Origin: Bacteroidota bacterium
Lineage (GTDB): Bacteria; Bacteroidota; Bacteroidia; Chitinophagales; LD1
Direction: 5' to 3'
Length of the DNA: 64,000 bases
Assembly: GCA_018267365.1 (NCBI GenBank)
Contig: JAFDYQ010000017.1
Coordinates: 18,664-82,663, forward strand
Shown in pieces: positions 45,664 to 53,447 of this stretch (position 1 is its first letter; the number at the start of each line of letters is the position of its first letter). Under the pieces are notes generated by a model. That model was not told the DNA's origin. It saw only the letters and a list, made by a program, of their open reading frames with translations, and ran no database searches. The position numbers and the translations under genes are program-made.

Positions 45664-46488
45664 TCATCCCTTCCACACCGGCTTGCGCTTTTCTATAAAA
45701 GCCTGCAGCCCCTCTGCCGCATCCTCTGTCTGCAGTGCCAGGCTCAGCATGTGCTTCATGTGAGACTGTGCATCTTTGCCGGGTATAGATTGCAGGTCAT
45801 TGAACGCCTGCAGACCGAGACTAATACCGGATGGCGAGTACTGCAGCAGGTCATCTACCAGTGCCTGTACTTCGGCATCGAGCTGATCTCCGGCTACAGA
45901 TTTGCTCACCAGGCCGATACGCTCAGCCTCTGATGCATTGATAGTGCGCGCACGCATACAGAAGTCCAGCACCTGCCTCGGCGGCATGATCTGGAGCATG
46001 CTATACATGACCTGGAATGGGAACAACCCTCTCTTAACCTCCGGCAGGGAGAAGGTAGCGGTATCAGTAGCCACCACATGTGTGCAACCACAGATGATCA
46101 GGAAGCCTCCTGCAAACACCGGTGCATGCACGCGAGCTATACATGGTTTCACCAGTCCGCTGAATACATCTCCTATCACCACCTCGCCATTTGGCTCGGG
46201 CACGGTAGATATTGTTTCCTCCGTTTGCCCGGCAAAAGCCTTGAGGTCAGCGCCCGCGCAGAATACATCTCCTTTGGCAGCTATCACCACCACCCACACG
46301 GACTTGCTGTGATGCGCATAGTAGAGTGCATAAGCCAGCTCGCGAAAGAGCACCGGATTCAATGCGTTTTTTTTCTCTGCGCGGTCCAGCGTGAGGGTCA
46401 GTACATTGCCGGTCTGCTCTACCAGCAGGTGGGCAAATTGGTATTCCTTCAGCTTCAGCGCCTGGTCTACAGTGTATAGTGTATTCAT
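45664..46488 (-). CDS. Enoyl-CoA hydratase/isomerase family protein
   Basis: A 274-residue crotonase-fold protein. Oxyanion-hole segments are KNALNPVLFRELAYAL and FCAGADLKAF (the A-G-A-D-L motif), then ARVHAPVFAGGFLIICGCTHVV. The usual catalytic Glu of hydratases in the second segment is replaced (AGGFLIIC in place of GGGCELA, and LPEVKRGLFP retained), so it may act as an isomerase, hydrolase or decarboxylase in place of a true hydratase. It is near a BKACE enzyme and divergent from an OYE. Confidence 0.85.
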   Translation of the reverse strand: MNTLYTVDQALKLKEYQFAHLLVEQTGNVLTLTLDRAEKKNALNPVLFRELAYALYYAHHSKSVWVVVIAAKGDVFCAGADLKAFAGQTEETISTVPEPNGEVVIGDVFSGLVKPCIARVHAPVFAGGFLIICGCTHVVATDTATFSLPEVKRGLFPFQVMYSMLQIMPPRQVLDFCMRARTINASEAERIGLVSKSVAGDQLDAEVQALVDDLLQYSPSGISLGLQAFNDLQSIPGKDAQSHMKHMLSLALQTEDAAEGLQAFIEKRKPVWKG

Positions 46489-46638
46489 AGAGCTAATCTA
46501 ACGAATGCCGGTGAATAGATAAGAGAGAATGACGAATAGTAAACAGCCACGCCCGATTCGGATCCGTCTTTCATTATTCTCCATTCACTATTCATTATTC
46601 TCTGTTTAGTCCTACTTTCACACAAAAATTACAGGTTC

Positions 46639-47709
46639 ATGTCTCATCTCTTCTCTCCGCTACAGGTCCGCTCTCTTACATTAAAGAATAGGCTGGTAGT
46701 ATCTCCTATGTGCCAGTATTCTGCTATTGACGGCTTCGCCAATGACTGGCACCTCGCCCATCTCGCTTCCTTCGCTGTAGGCGGTGCAGCAGTCGTATTT
46801 ACCGAGGCTACCGCTGTCAATACCGAGGGCCGCATTTCGCCACAAGACCTCGGCATCTGGAGTGATGCGCACATTACCGAACTGAAACGTATCACTTCCT
46901 TCATCTCTGCGCACGGTGCCATACCCGCTATGCAGCTCGCCCATGCGGGCCGCAAGGCCAGCACCTCTGCACCGTGGCTGGGAGATAAACCCGTCCTGCC
47001 CGCAGACGGCGGCTGGCAGCCCGTAGCGCCGAGTGCTGTACCATTCAAAGACGGAAATCTGGTGCCTGTCGCACTCACCACCACTCAGATCCGGCAGATC
47101 GTACAGGACTTTCAAGATGCTGCACGGCGCGCTTTAGAGGCAGGCTTCCGGATCATAGAGATACACGGCGCACACGGCTACCTGATCACCGAGTTTCTCT
47201 CGCCATTCAGCAATCAGCGCACAGACGAGTACGGCGGCTCTTTTGAAAATCGCATCCGCTTCCTGCTGGAGATCATAGATAGTATCAGGCAGGTATGGCC
47301 GGAAAACTTGCCCCTTTTCCTGCGCATCTCCGCCACCGAGTGGAAAGAAGGCGGCTGGTCAGAGGCCGACTCTGTGGCGCTGGCCCGGGTAGTAGGTCCC
47401 CGCGGCGTAGACCTCATAGACTGCTCCAGCGGCGGCAATGTACCGGGTGTGAAAATACCCATCGTACCTATGTACCAAACACCGTTGGCAGCGCACGTCC
47501 GTAAAGAAACAAGCATTATGACCGGAGCGGTAGGATTGATCACTACATCTGCCGAGGCCGAGAGTATCATAGCAGAGGGCCGTGCCGATCTCGTCTTCAT
47601 GGCACGTGAAATGCTGCGCGACCCACACTTCCCCCTCCGCGCCGCCCACGAGCTGGGTACAGAGATCGCCTGGCCAAAACAGTATGAGAGGGCTAAGTGG
47701 AAGAAATAA
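46639..47709 (+). CDS. NADH:flavin oxidoreductase, old yellow enzyme family (YqjM-like)
   Basis: A 356-residue FMN-dependent TIM barrel. Diagnostic segments: LKNRLVVSPMCQYSA with the Cys that modulates FMN potential in the YqjM subfamily, MQLAHAGRKAS, IEIHGAHGYLITEFLSP with the substrate-binding His pair, FENRIRFLLE and DLVFMAREMLRDPHFP. It reduces activated C=C bonds with NAD(P)H. The length fits the short YqjM type (~340). Confidence 0.92.
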   Translation: MSHLFSPLQVRSLTLKNRLVVSPMCQYSAIDGFANDWHLAHLASFAVGGAAVVFTEATAVNTEGRISPQDLGIWSDAHITELKRITSFISAHGAIPAMQLAHAGRKASTSAPWLGDKPVLPADGGWQPVAPSAVPFKDGNLVPVALTTTQIRQIVQDFQDAARRALEAGFRIIEIHGAHGYLITEFLSPFSNQRTDEYGGSFENRIRFLLEIIDSIRQVWPENLPLFLRISATEWKEGGWSEADSVALARVVGPRGVDLIDCSSGGNVPGVKIPIVPMYQTPLAAHVRKETSIMTGAVGLITTSAEAESIIAEGRADLVFMAREMLRDPHFPLRAAHELGTEIAWPKQYERAKWKK

Positions 47710-47754
47710 TACACTACACGGTGTACACGGAGTGTTTTACTCATAGAGTCAATT

Positions 47755-47804
47755 AATTTGAGAGCACTGAGGAATACAAATTCATTGCTCTGTGCCCTCA
47801 AATT
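47755..47804. terminator. Bidirectional hairpin between converging OYE and DUF952 genes
   Basis: A 17-bp imperfect stem: AATTTGAGAGCACTGAG (47755-47771) and its near-complement CTCTGTGCCCTCAAATT (47788-47804), two mismatches, AT-rich ends, 16-nt loop. It sits between two converging genes, a natural place for a shared terminator. Confidence 0.55.
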
Positions 47805-47853
47805 GGCTGTTCATCTCAAACCTTCGTGACCTCTGTGATACTTGTATTATAAC

Positions 47854-48207
47854 TCACCCAAAGCTCCGCATCCACTCAAAAGGAATACTAAACATCCCTC
47901 CCTTGCGCTCCAGCACATACGTACCCAGCACACTACTCAGCGGCAGGGGCCTGTATAGATGAGGAAACTCCTGGCCCCGCTTATACAGATCTTCATAGCG
48001 CAGGTGCTCCTGCTCTGCTACACTATCGATAGCCAATAGCAGCAGCCTATCCACCCCACCGAAATGTCTGTGCAATACACTGGCTACCTGATGGGCATCC
48101 GAGCAGTGTATGAATCCTTCTTTGTCAAATGAGGCTGGTTTGTATTCTCCGCCGCCACTATCTGCGGCAGCGCTATACTCTTTGGGATCAGCTATATGAA
48201 ATATCAT
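47854..48207 (-). CDS. DUF952 family protein
   Basis: A 117-residue protein of the DUF952 family (ADP-ribosyltransferase-like small fold of unknown role): IFHIADPKEY, FDKEGFIHCSDAHQVASV and FPHLYRPLPLSSV are characteristic. The family contains a conserved HCS motif. No partner is evident. Confidence 0.9.
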   Translation of the reverse strand: MIFHIADPKEYSAAADSGGGEYKPASFDKEGFIHCSDAHQVASVLHRHFGGVDRLLLLAIDSVAEQEHLRYEDLYKRGQEFPHLYRPLPLSSVLGTYVLERKGGMFSIPFEWMRSFG

Positions 48208-48372
48208 GGGTCTGATATAGTTACTATTTCAAGATAATCTTTTCAAGCATATTATCATCAGACGAATGAATTATTAAACATATTATTAAATTGCCATAAA
48301 ATATTCAACATGAGAACCGGAGAGTATGACAATTTTGACCAGCTGCCTTTTTAAATTTTCAGTAGTCCAGCA

Positions 48373-49215
48373 ATGGTCGAAAGAGACCTTCAATTGCTAA
48401 TTGGAATAATTGAGGGCATTTCCTGTGATAAAAAAATTACAGAGGATGAAGACAATGGACTTTTTGAATGGATTAAGTCTAAGCAAAGTTATCAATACAA
48501 AGAACCATATAAGGGTATCTACGCTGTTATCATGGAATCCTTAGCAGATGGCATACTTACTCTTGAGGAAAGTCAGAATATAATTTGGCATTGTAAACAG
48601 TACGTTCAGAAAGATAATTACTACAATGAACTTACATCAGGACTGCAAAGACTATACGGTATAGTTAAAGGCATTTCTATTGATAGAGAAGTTACTATTG
48701 AAGAAATCGAGTACCTGACAAAATGGATGGATAAACATACTCGCTTAAAAGGTTCCTGGCCTTTTGATGAGTTGTACAACCTTGTCATTAGGATGGTTCA
48801 AGATAAGCAGATTACTCATGACGAACAAAAGGAATTCCTAGCTTTTTATAATGCCTTTATCAACGACTCTCCGGATTCCTCTAGTGCTGATATGGTGGAA
48901 GCCTTACAAGGCGGTTACTGCCAGATTGACCCCGAAATAAAGGTTGCAGAAAACACCTTTTGCATAACAGGTATTTCCAGCCGCTACAAAAGGAAAGAAA
49001 TAGCAGAACGCATTGAGCTCTTTGGCGGTTATGTTTCGAACACTCTTACTTCCAAAGTAAATTATTTGGTCGTTTGCGACGAAAAAAATGCTTGCTGGGC
49101 GTTCACCTGCTATGGACGAAAGGTAGAGCAAGCAATCAACTGGAGAAAGAAAGGCGTTAGCATGGCAATCGTTCACGAATTTGACTTGTACGACGCATTT
49201 GAGGATTTAGTTTAG
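48373..49215 (+). CDS. BRCT-domain protein with two N-terminal helical repeats
   Basis: A 280-residue protein. Residues ~185-275 form a BRCT domain: ENTFCITGIS, AERIELFGGYVSNTLTSKVNYLVV and a closing AINWRKKG...IVHEFDLYDAF, as in DNA ligase and RFC1. Residues ~5-160 are a tandem helical repeat; the two halves align (LIGIIEGISCDKKITEDE with LYGIVKGISIDREVTIEE). BRCT domains recognise DNA ends or phosphopeptides, so a DNA-repair or replication role is inferred. The gene is conspicuously A/T-rich and its codons differ from those around it, pointing to horizontal acquisition. Confidence 0.78.
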   Translation: MVERDLQLLIGIIEGISCDKKITEDEDNGLFEWIKSKQSYQYKEPYKGIYAVIMESLADGILTLEESQNIIWHCKQYVQKDNYYNELTSGLQRLYGIVKGISIDREVTIEEIEYLTKWMDKHTRLKGSWPFDELYNLVIRMVQDKQITHDEQKEFLAFYNAFINDSPDSSSADMVEALQGGYCQIDPEIKVAENTFCITGISSRYKRKEIAERIELFGGYVSNTLTSKVNYLVVCDEKNACWAFTCYGRKVEQAINWRKKGVSMAIVHEFDLYDAFEDLV

Positions 49216-49231
49216 TTCTTCTAAATTAGTT

Positions 49232-49975
49232 CTAAGCTACTTTTGCTTTCAGCATCTCCGCCAGCACCACCCGCACCTCATCCAGAGAGTGGTACAGCTG
49301 CTCAAAGCTTTCTACTATAAAGTAAGTATCCTGCATGATATCATTCCTGTATGGCGTGGCCATGATGGTACGCACATCGTAGTCCTTTCTGGTGCAGTCG
49401 CCCACCATGCAGTGCAGTGTCTCGCCCCTGCTGCTCATGATGCCTGCACCATAGATCCGCAGCGATCCATCTGCCTGCCGCATCAGCCCAAACTCTATCG
49501 TAAACCAGTAGAACCGCCCGATCAGCTCCAGCGCCTCCTCATCATCGGCATGCTCCATAGCCAGCTCGCCCAGTCCGGTGAGGAAGCGGCAGTAGTCCGG
49601 ATCACTCAGCAGCGGTATGTGCGCGAAGACATCGTGAAACATATCCGGCTCCTCTATATAGTCCAGCTGCGCCATGGTCCGCACCCAGCAGGTAGCCGTG
49701 AAGCGCCGCTCTGCCAGAAAGCCGAAGAACTCCCGCGCCGGGCTGATGCACGGCACCACATGGATGCCCCAGCCAGTGCGCGCCGCCAGTATCGCATTCA
49801 CCTTGGCAAAGTCAGGTATCGCAGCACCGTTAAACTCTACCGTATCTACGGCGCGCAGGTACGCATCACAGGCATACTGCCGCAGCTGCGGCATCTGCCG
49901 CTCATAGAGTGTCTTCCATACCAGAAAGTCCTCTGCCGTGTAGTCACTATAGATCTGTTGTGTCGGTCGTTTCAT
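49232..49975 (-). CDS. phhA: Phenylalanine 4-monooxygenase
   Basis: A 247-residue pterin-dependent aromatic amino acid hydroxylase of the short bacterial type. Iron ligands are the two His in PDMFHDVFAHIPLL and the Glu in FYWFTIEFGLM. Pterin and substrate loops WGIHVVPC and RFTATCWVR are present. It converts L-Phe to L-Tyr with O2 and tetrahydropterin. The usual bacterial partner, pterin-4a-carbinolamine dehydratase, is not in the window. Just upstream lies a Tyr-rich leader frame with an intrinsic terminator, so expression is probably set by tyrosine supply. Confidence 0.95.
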   Translation of the reverse strand: MKRPTQQIYSDYTAEDFLVWKTLYERQMPQLRQYACDAYLRAVDTVEFNGAAIPDFAKVNAILAARTGWGIHVVPCISPAREFFGFLAERRFTATCWVRTMAQLDYIEEPDMFHDVFAHIPLLSDPDYCRFLTGLGELAMEHADDEEALELIGRFYWFTIEFGLMRQADGSLRIYGAGIMSSRGETLHCMVGDCTRKDYDVRTIMATPYRNDIMQDTYFIVESFEQLYHSLDEVRVVLAEMLKAKVA

Positions 49976-49993
49976 TGTATTTCATTTTTACGT

Positions 49994-50024
49994 AAAAAAA
50001 ATGCCGCTCTCTGAGAGGGCGGCA
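49994..50024 (-). terminator. Attenuator terminator in the phhA leader
   Basis: On the minus strand TGCCGC (50024-50019) pairs with GCGGCA (50007-50002), extended inward by three pairs after one C-A mismatch, and is followed by an uninterrupted run of eight T (50001-49994). It ends 18 nt before the phhA ATG, so it would stop transcription before the gene unless disrupted. Its 5' arm contains CCGCC, complementary to GGCGG in the leader frame. Confidence 0.85.
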
Positions 50025-50058
50025 CCGTTGGTTATATCCTTTGAGTATCACTCAGTCA

Positions 50059-50124
50059 TTACCACACGCGTCCGCCGGAGCAGCCGTTGTAATAGTAATA
50101 ATATGAGCGACCAATAAATTTCAT
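50059..50124 (-). CDS. Tyr-rich leader peptide of phhA
   Basis: Too short for usual gene finding. From the ATG at 50124 it encodes 21 residues: MKFIGRS, then five Tyr codons in a row (TAT TAT TAC TAT TAC, 50103-50089), then NGCSGGRVW and TAA. It ends 34 nt before the attenuator hairpin. Ribosome stalling at the Tyr codons would leave GGCGG (50076-50072, the Gly-Gly codons) free to pair with CCGCC (50022-50018) and block the terminator; completed translation covers it. A -7-like TGGATTTG lies 32 nt upstream. Confidence 0.8.
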   Translation of the reverse strand: MKFIGRSYYYYYNGCSGGRVW

Positions 50125-50156
50125 ATCCTGAATATAGCAAGGCCTTTTAAAAATTG

Positions 50157-50164
50157 CAAATCCA
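50157..50164 (-). promoter_or_regulatory. Candidate -7 box for the phhA leader transcript
   Basis: Minus strand TGGATTTG, one base from TAnnTTTG, 32 nt before the leader-peptide ATG. No clear -33 TTG. Confidence 0.35.
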
Positions 50165-50298
50165 CCATCGCATTTTTCTCATTTACATATAAAAACAAAC
50201 AAAACCATGACCGTCGAGGCAGGAGTATTAAGTAGTTAGACAAATGCAACAGCAACCTCGTTCTAGTGCTAAGGCCAATCTCCAAACGATAGGTTCTT

Positions 50299-50349
50299 CT
50301 CTCTCCTGATTTAGGAGAGGGAAGATGCCGAAAGGCAGATGGGTGTGGT
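50299..50349. repeat. Palindromic intergenic repeat, copy A
   Basis: CTCTCCT (50301-50307) and AGGAGAG (50313-50319) form a hairpin, followed by GATGCCGAAAGGCAG and GGGTGTGG. The same arrangement recurs at 60351-60403 and in part at 60258-60310 and 63911-63940, so it is a dispersed REP-like element. Confidence 0.75.
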
Positions 50350-50375
50350 TATCTGTCGGCAGCAAGGCTGTTTAA

Positions 50376-50476
50376 TCACCCCGTCACACGTCACCTCGTC
50401 CCCCGTCACACGTCGTCCTTCCCTCTATCACCCCGTCCCTCGTCCCCCGTCACCTCATCACCCACGTCACCCCGTC
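50376..50476. repeat. Degenerate CCCCGTCA-type short tandem repeat, locus 1
   Basis: Interrupted copies of CCCCGTCAC, CCTCGTC and CACGTCAC. The same units occur as a clean array at 55418-55488. Confidence 0.7.
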
Positions 50477-50692
50477 TCTGCCCTTTCCTCCTCACCCCCA
50501 CAATCCCGCGCTTGGCCTAATATCCTATACGCCTCAATATCATTAATATGCACATCAGCAGCAGATATATTAGATTTGAGCGTTATCACATAGATCTGAT
50601 TTAAACCCCTGATCCGCCTATCAGTCAAACCTCTACCCATTTCAACCGGCCATCATTTGTGCATGGTATTTGTTTTGTCTTAAAAGGTTTTG

Positions 50693-53182
50693 ATGCAGTG
50701 GCATAGACTCTTTTTACTTCTTGTTGTTGCGCTGGGCGGGATCACAGTCTCTGCGCAGCGCACATCCGTGTCTGGCCGTGTGATAGACCAAAAGACAGGT
50801 CAGCCCATCGAGTTTGCCATAGTCCGTTTCAAAGGTACCACCGAGGGGGTGATCACTGATTCTGCCGGTGCCTTTGCCATCAGCGCAGTAGTCGCGCCAC
50901 CGGCCATAGAGGTATCTCTCATAGGGTACCGTGCGCTGGAGTACCCTATTCATCCGGGCGTGGCCAATCGTGTCACCCTCCGGCTGGCTCCGGACAATAT
51001 CGAGTTGAACGAGGTGATCATCAAGCCTAAAAAACGCAAACGCGTCATTGACTCTACAGCACTCGTGATCTACCACCATGTGGTAGATGCCCGTCCGCAC
51101 AATCGTCCGTCCAATATCCGCAGCTACTACTTTGAGGAGTACAATAAGATAGACTACTCCCTGCTCGATGTACCCAAGAAGTTCATCAACCGCAAATTCT
51201 TCAAGCCATTTCGTTTCTTCTTTGACGAAAAAGATACACTGCCCAATGGAGAGGAGTATATCCCCCTGCTGGTACAGGAGGAATATGCGGAGGAGTATTA
51301 TCGCGAGCAGCCGAAGAAAAAGAGCCGCATCATTCACTACAAACGAATATCAGGCGTCAAGATGCCCAACCTCGTGCGCCTGCTCAGCAAGCAGTTTGAG
51401 ACCGTAGATGTCTATAGTGATGTGTACATTCTGTTTTATCTTTCTTTCACCTCTCCTTTCTCACCCTCCGCGCGCGCCGCATACGACTATCATGTGCTGG
51501 ATACGGCGCGCATAGACGGGCGCACCAGCTACAAACTAAACTTCGTAGGCCGCAATCCTAATGACGTGACCATGAAGGGATACGCCTGGATAGACTCCGC
51601 CACCTGGGCTATCAAGTATATACGCATGAAGCCCAATGAAAATGCCAACCTCAATTTCATGCGTGACTACGAGATCGCCCAAACCTTTCAGCAGGTCAAT
51701 GACAGCAGCTGGCTCATGACGCGTGAAAACGTACAAGGTGAGGGCAACCTGGTGAAGAGCGTCAAGAAACTATCCGTTTTGCTGCAAAAGAGCCTGACCC
51801 GCCGCAATATTCAGACGGATATACGCATACCTGACTCTATAGCACGAGTACCGGACCTGATACTGGCCCCCGACGCTTACAAAAAGAAATTCACCTATCT
51901 CGATACGATCCGCTTTGACTCGCTCAGTACATCAGAGCGCCATGTGTATCACAATTTTGATACGCTGCACACTGTACCGAAGTACAAACAACTGAAGTGG
52001 CTGTATTCACTCTTTACCACAGCCAATTTCAAAGCCGGTCCGATCGAGTTTGGCCGTATCTACAAGATGGTAAGCCGCAATGCTGTAGAGGACTATCGCC
52101 TGCGCCTTGGCGTGCGTACCAATTATGATTTCAGCACCAAGATGCTGCTCAGCGCCTACACAGCCTACGGCACCAAAGACAAGGCATGGAAATACGAAGG
52201 TGATGCCCGGTTCCTGCTCCCGACTAAATATGACCGCTGGCACGCGATAGAGTTTGAGTATAAAAAGGACATGACCATCATAGGTCAGGAAAACGTGAAC
52301 TTGTCGTTTGATAATATCACTACGCTCTTTAGCTCTACTGCCAATCTGGACCAGGTAGTCAAAGTACGAGAGATCAATATCCTCTATGAGCGCGACTGGT
52401 TCAAGGGCTTATCGAGCAATATCGGCTTTACCACAAAGAAATACTTTGCACTGCCCGGTATGTTTGAGTTCAAACGGCCGGACTACACCGGTACTACCTA
52501 TACATCGCAGAATGTACACAACACAGAGTTCTCCGCTGACCTCCGCTACTGCAAGACGGAGCAGTATTTTGATGGCTACACTTACCGCTACTGGGTCACG
52601 ACCAAGGCACCGGCCATTACACTGAAGTTTGCTATGGGTGTGCGTGATCTCTTCCACGGCGACTACAACTATCAGAAGGTACAGGCCCAGTTTTACCAGC
52701 GTGCGCAATATCCCGTGCTCGGCCATGCCAATATCACCATCCGCGCTGGCTATATCTTTGGAGATGCACCGTATCCCGTAGCTTATCTCCCCTCCAGCAA
52801 TATCGGCTTCATACGTGATGACTACAGCTTCCAGCTCACACGCCCGTTTGAGTTTGTCAGCGACAAATACCTCCAGATATGGTATGAGCATTACTTTGAC
52901 GGTCTGCTCTTCAACCGTATCCCGTATATCAAGCGCTTTCACCTCCGTGAATTTGTAATGTGCAAGATGCTCTGGGGTGGCTACAGCGCCCACAATGCAA
53001 ACCTGATCCTGCTGCCCTCCGGCATGGGTGCCCCTAGCAGTGTGCCCTATGTGGAGCTAGGCATAGGCATCGAAAATATCTTTAAGGTCATACAGCTCAA
53101 TTTCGTATGGCGGGCTACCTACCGCGATGTACCCGGTGCACAAAACTTCGGCTTCAAGATCGGCATCAAACCCGGCTTTTAG
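50693..53182 (+). CDS. DUF5686 outer-membrane protein with N-terminal carboxypeptidase-regulatory-like domain
   Basis: About 829 residues from the ATG at 50693, with a signal peptide ending TVSAQ. Residues ~22-108 form a CarboxypepD_reg-like beta sandwich (VSGRVIDQKTGQPIEFAIV), as in TonB-dependent receptors and their relatives. The remaining ~700 residues are the DUF5686 region: a periplasmic part, then a barrel rich in alternating aromatics ending NFGFKIGIKPGF, with a terminal Phe. It is probably an outer-membrane protein of unknown cargo. It appears monocistronic. Confidence 0.87.
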   Translation: MQWHRLFLLLVVALGGITVSAQRTSVSGRVIDQKTGQPIEFAIVRFKGTTEGVITDSAGAFAISAVVAPPAIEVSLIGYRALEYPIHPGVANRVTLRLAPDNIELNEVIIKPKKRKRVIDSTALVIYHHVVDARPHNRPSNIRSYYFEEYNKIDYSLLDVPKKFINRKFFKPFRFFFDEKDTLPNGEEYIPLLVQEEYAEEYYREQPKKKSRIIHYKRISGVKMPNLVRLLSKQFETVDVYSDVYILFYLSFTSPFSPSARAAYDYHVLDTARIDGRTSYKLNFVGRNPNDVTMKGYAWIDSATWAIKYIRMKPNENANLNFMRDYEIAQTFQQVNDSSWLMTRENVQGEGNLVKSVKKLSVLLQKSLTRRNIQTDIRIPDSIARVPDLILAPDAYKKKFTYLDTIRFDSLSTSERHVYHNFDTLHTVPKYKQLKWLYSLFTTANFKAGPIEFGRIYKMVSRNAVEDYRLRLGVRTNYDFSTKMLLSAYTAYGTKDKAWKYEGDARFLLPTKYDRWHAIEFEYKKDMTIIGQENVNLSFDNITTLFSSTANLDQVVKVREINILYERDWFKGLSSNIGFTTKKYFALPGMFEFKRPDYTGTTYTSQNVHNTEFSADLRYCKTEQYFDGYTYRYWVTTKAPAITLKFAMGVRDLFHGDYNYQKVQAQFYQRAQYPVLGHANITIRAGYIFGDAPYPVAYLPSSNIGFIRDDYSFQLTRPFEFVSDKYLQIWYEHYFDGLLFNRIPYIKRFHLREFVMCKMLWGGYSAHNANLILLPSGMGAPSSVPYVELGIGIENIFKVIQLNFVWRATYRDVPGAQNFGFKIGIKPGF

Positions 53183-53447
53183 AGCTTTGTTTTAACCTTC
53201 AAAAATGCGGAAACGCAAAACAGTATATAAAAGTTCCCACCTCTTATAATCTGATAATTCAAACTCTGTAAATCCCTATGCCGCACTTACAGAATTGTAT
53301 TATATATATGCTTCTATTTGGTTCAAAAAATGTATCTGCATTGTTCCACCAATTCTCAAATTCTGATTCTCACAATGTATTATTCTGAATTATTCATATC
53401 ATTCTGAAAAATTCTGCTCCTTATATTAGCCCTAACAAACCCAACCC
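53183..53447. other. AT-rich intergenic region upstream of the GH27 gene
   Basis: 265 bp, no gene seen. AT-rich, with repeated ATTCTG motifs and the ~39-bp element at 53379-53419. Confidence 0.6.
53379..53429 (+). repeat. ATTCTGA/TTATTCATA element, copy 1 (upstream of GH27)
   Basis: The stretch beginning TATTATTCTGAATTATTCAT and continuing through CATTCTGAAAAATTCTG to ATTAGC closely matches 63854-63910, where CATTCTGAGTTATTCATA...CATTC...AAATTCTG...ATTAGCCCT is seen. Both lie shortly upstream of a plus-strand start codon. Confidence 0.7.

Larger units (their letters stand above)
50125..50692. other. Non-coding, repeat-rich intergenic region
   Basis: About 570 bp between the phhA leader and the DUF5686 gene. 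It holds the leader promoter, AGTATTAAGTAGTTAGACAAA (50224-50244, recurring at 55312), a palindromic repeat (50299-50349) and a degenerate CCGTCAC-type short repeat tract (50376-50476, similar to 55418-55488). No convincing gene. Confidence 0.7.

Noticed and set aside
48310..48354. A 14-codon frame ending DNFDQLPF, similar to the acidic tip of single-stranded DNA-binding proteins
   Set aside because: Only the last few residues fit, no upstream OB-fold homology exists in any frame, and the A/T-rich region makes short frames common. Chance is the simplest explanation.
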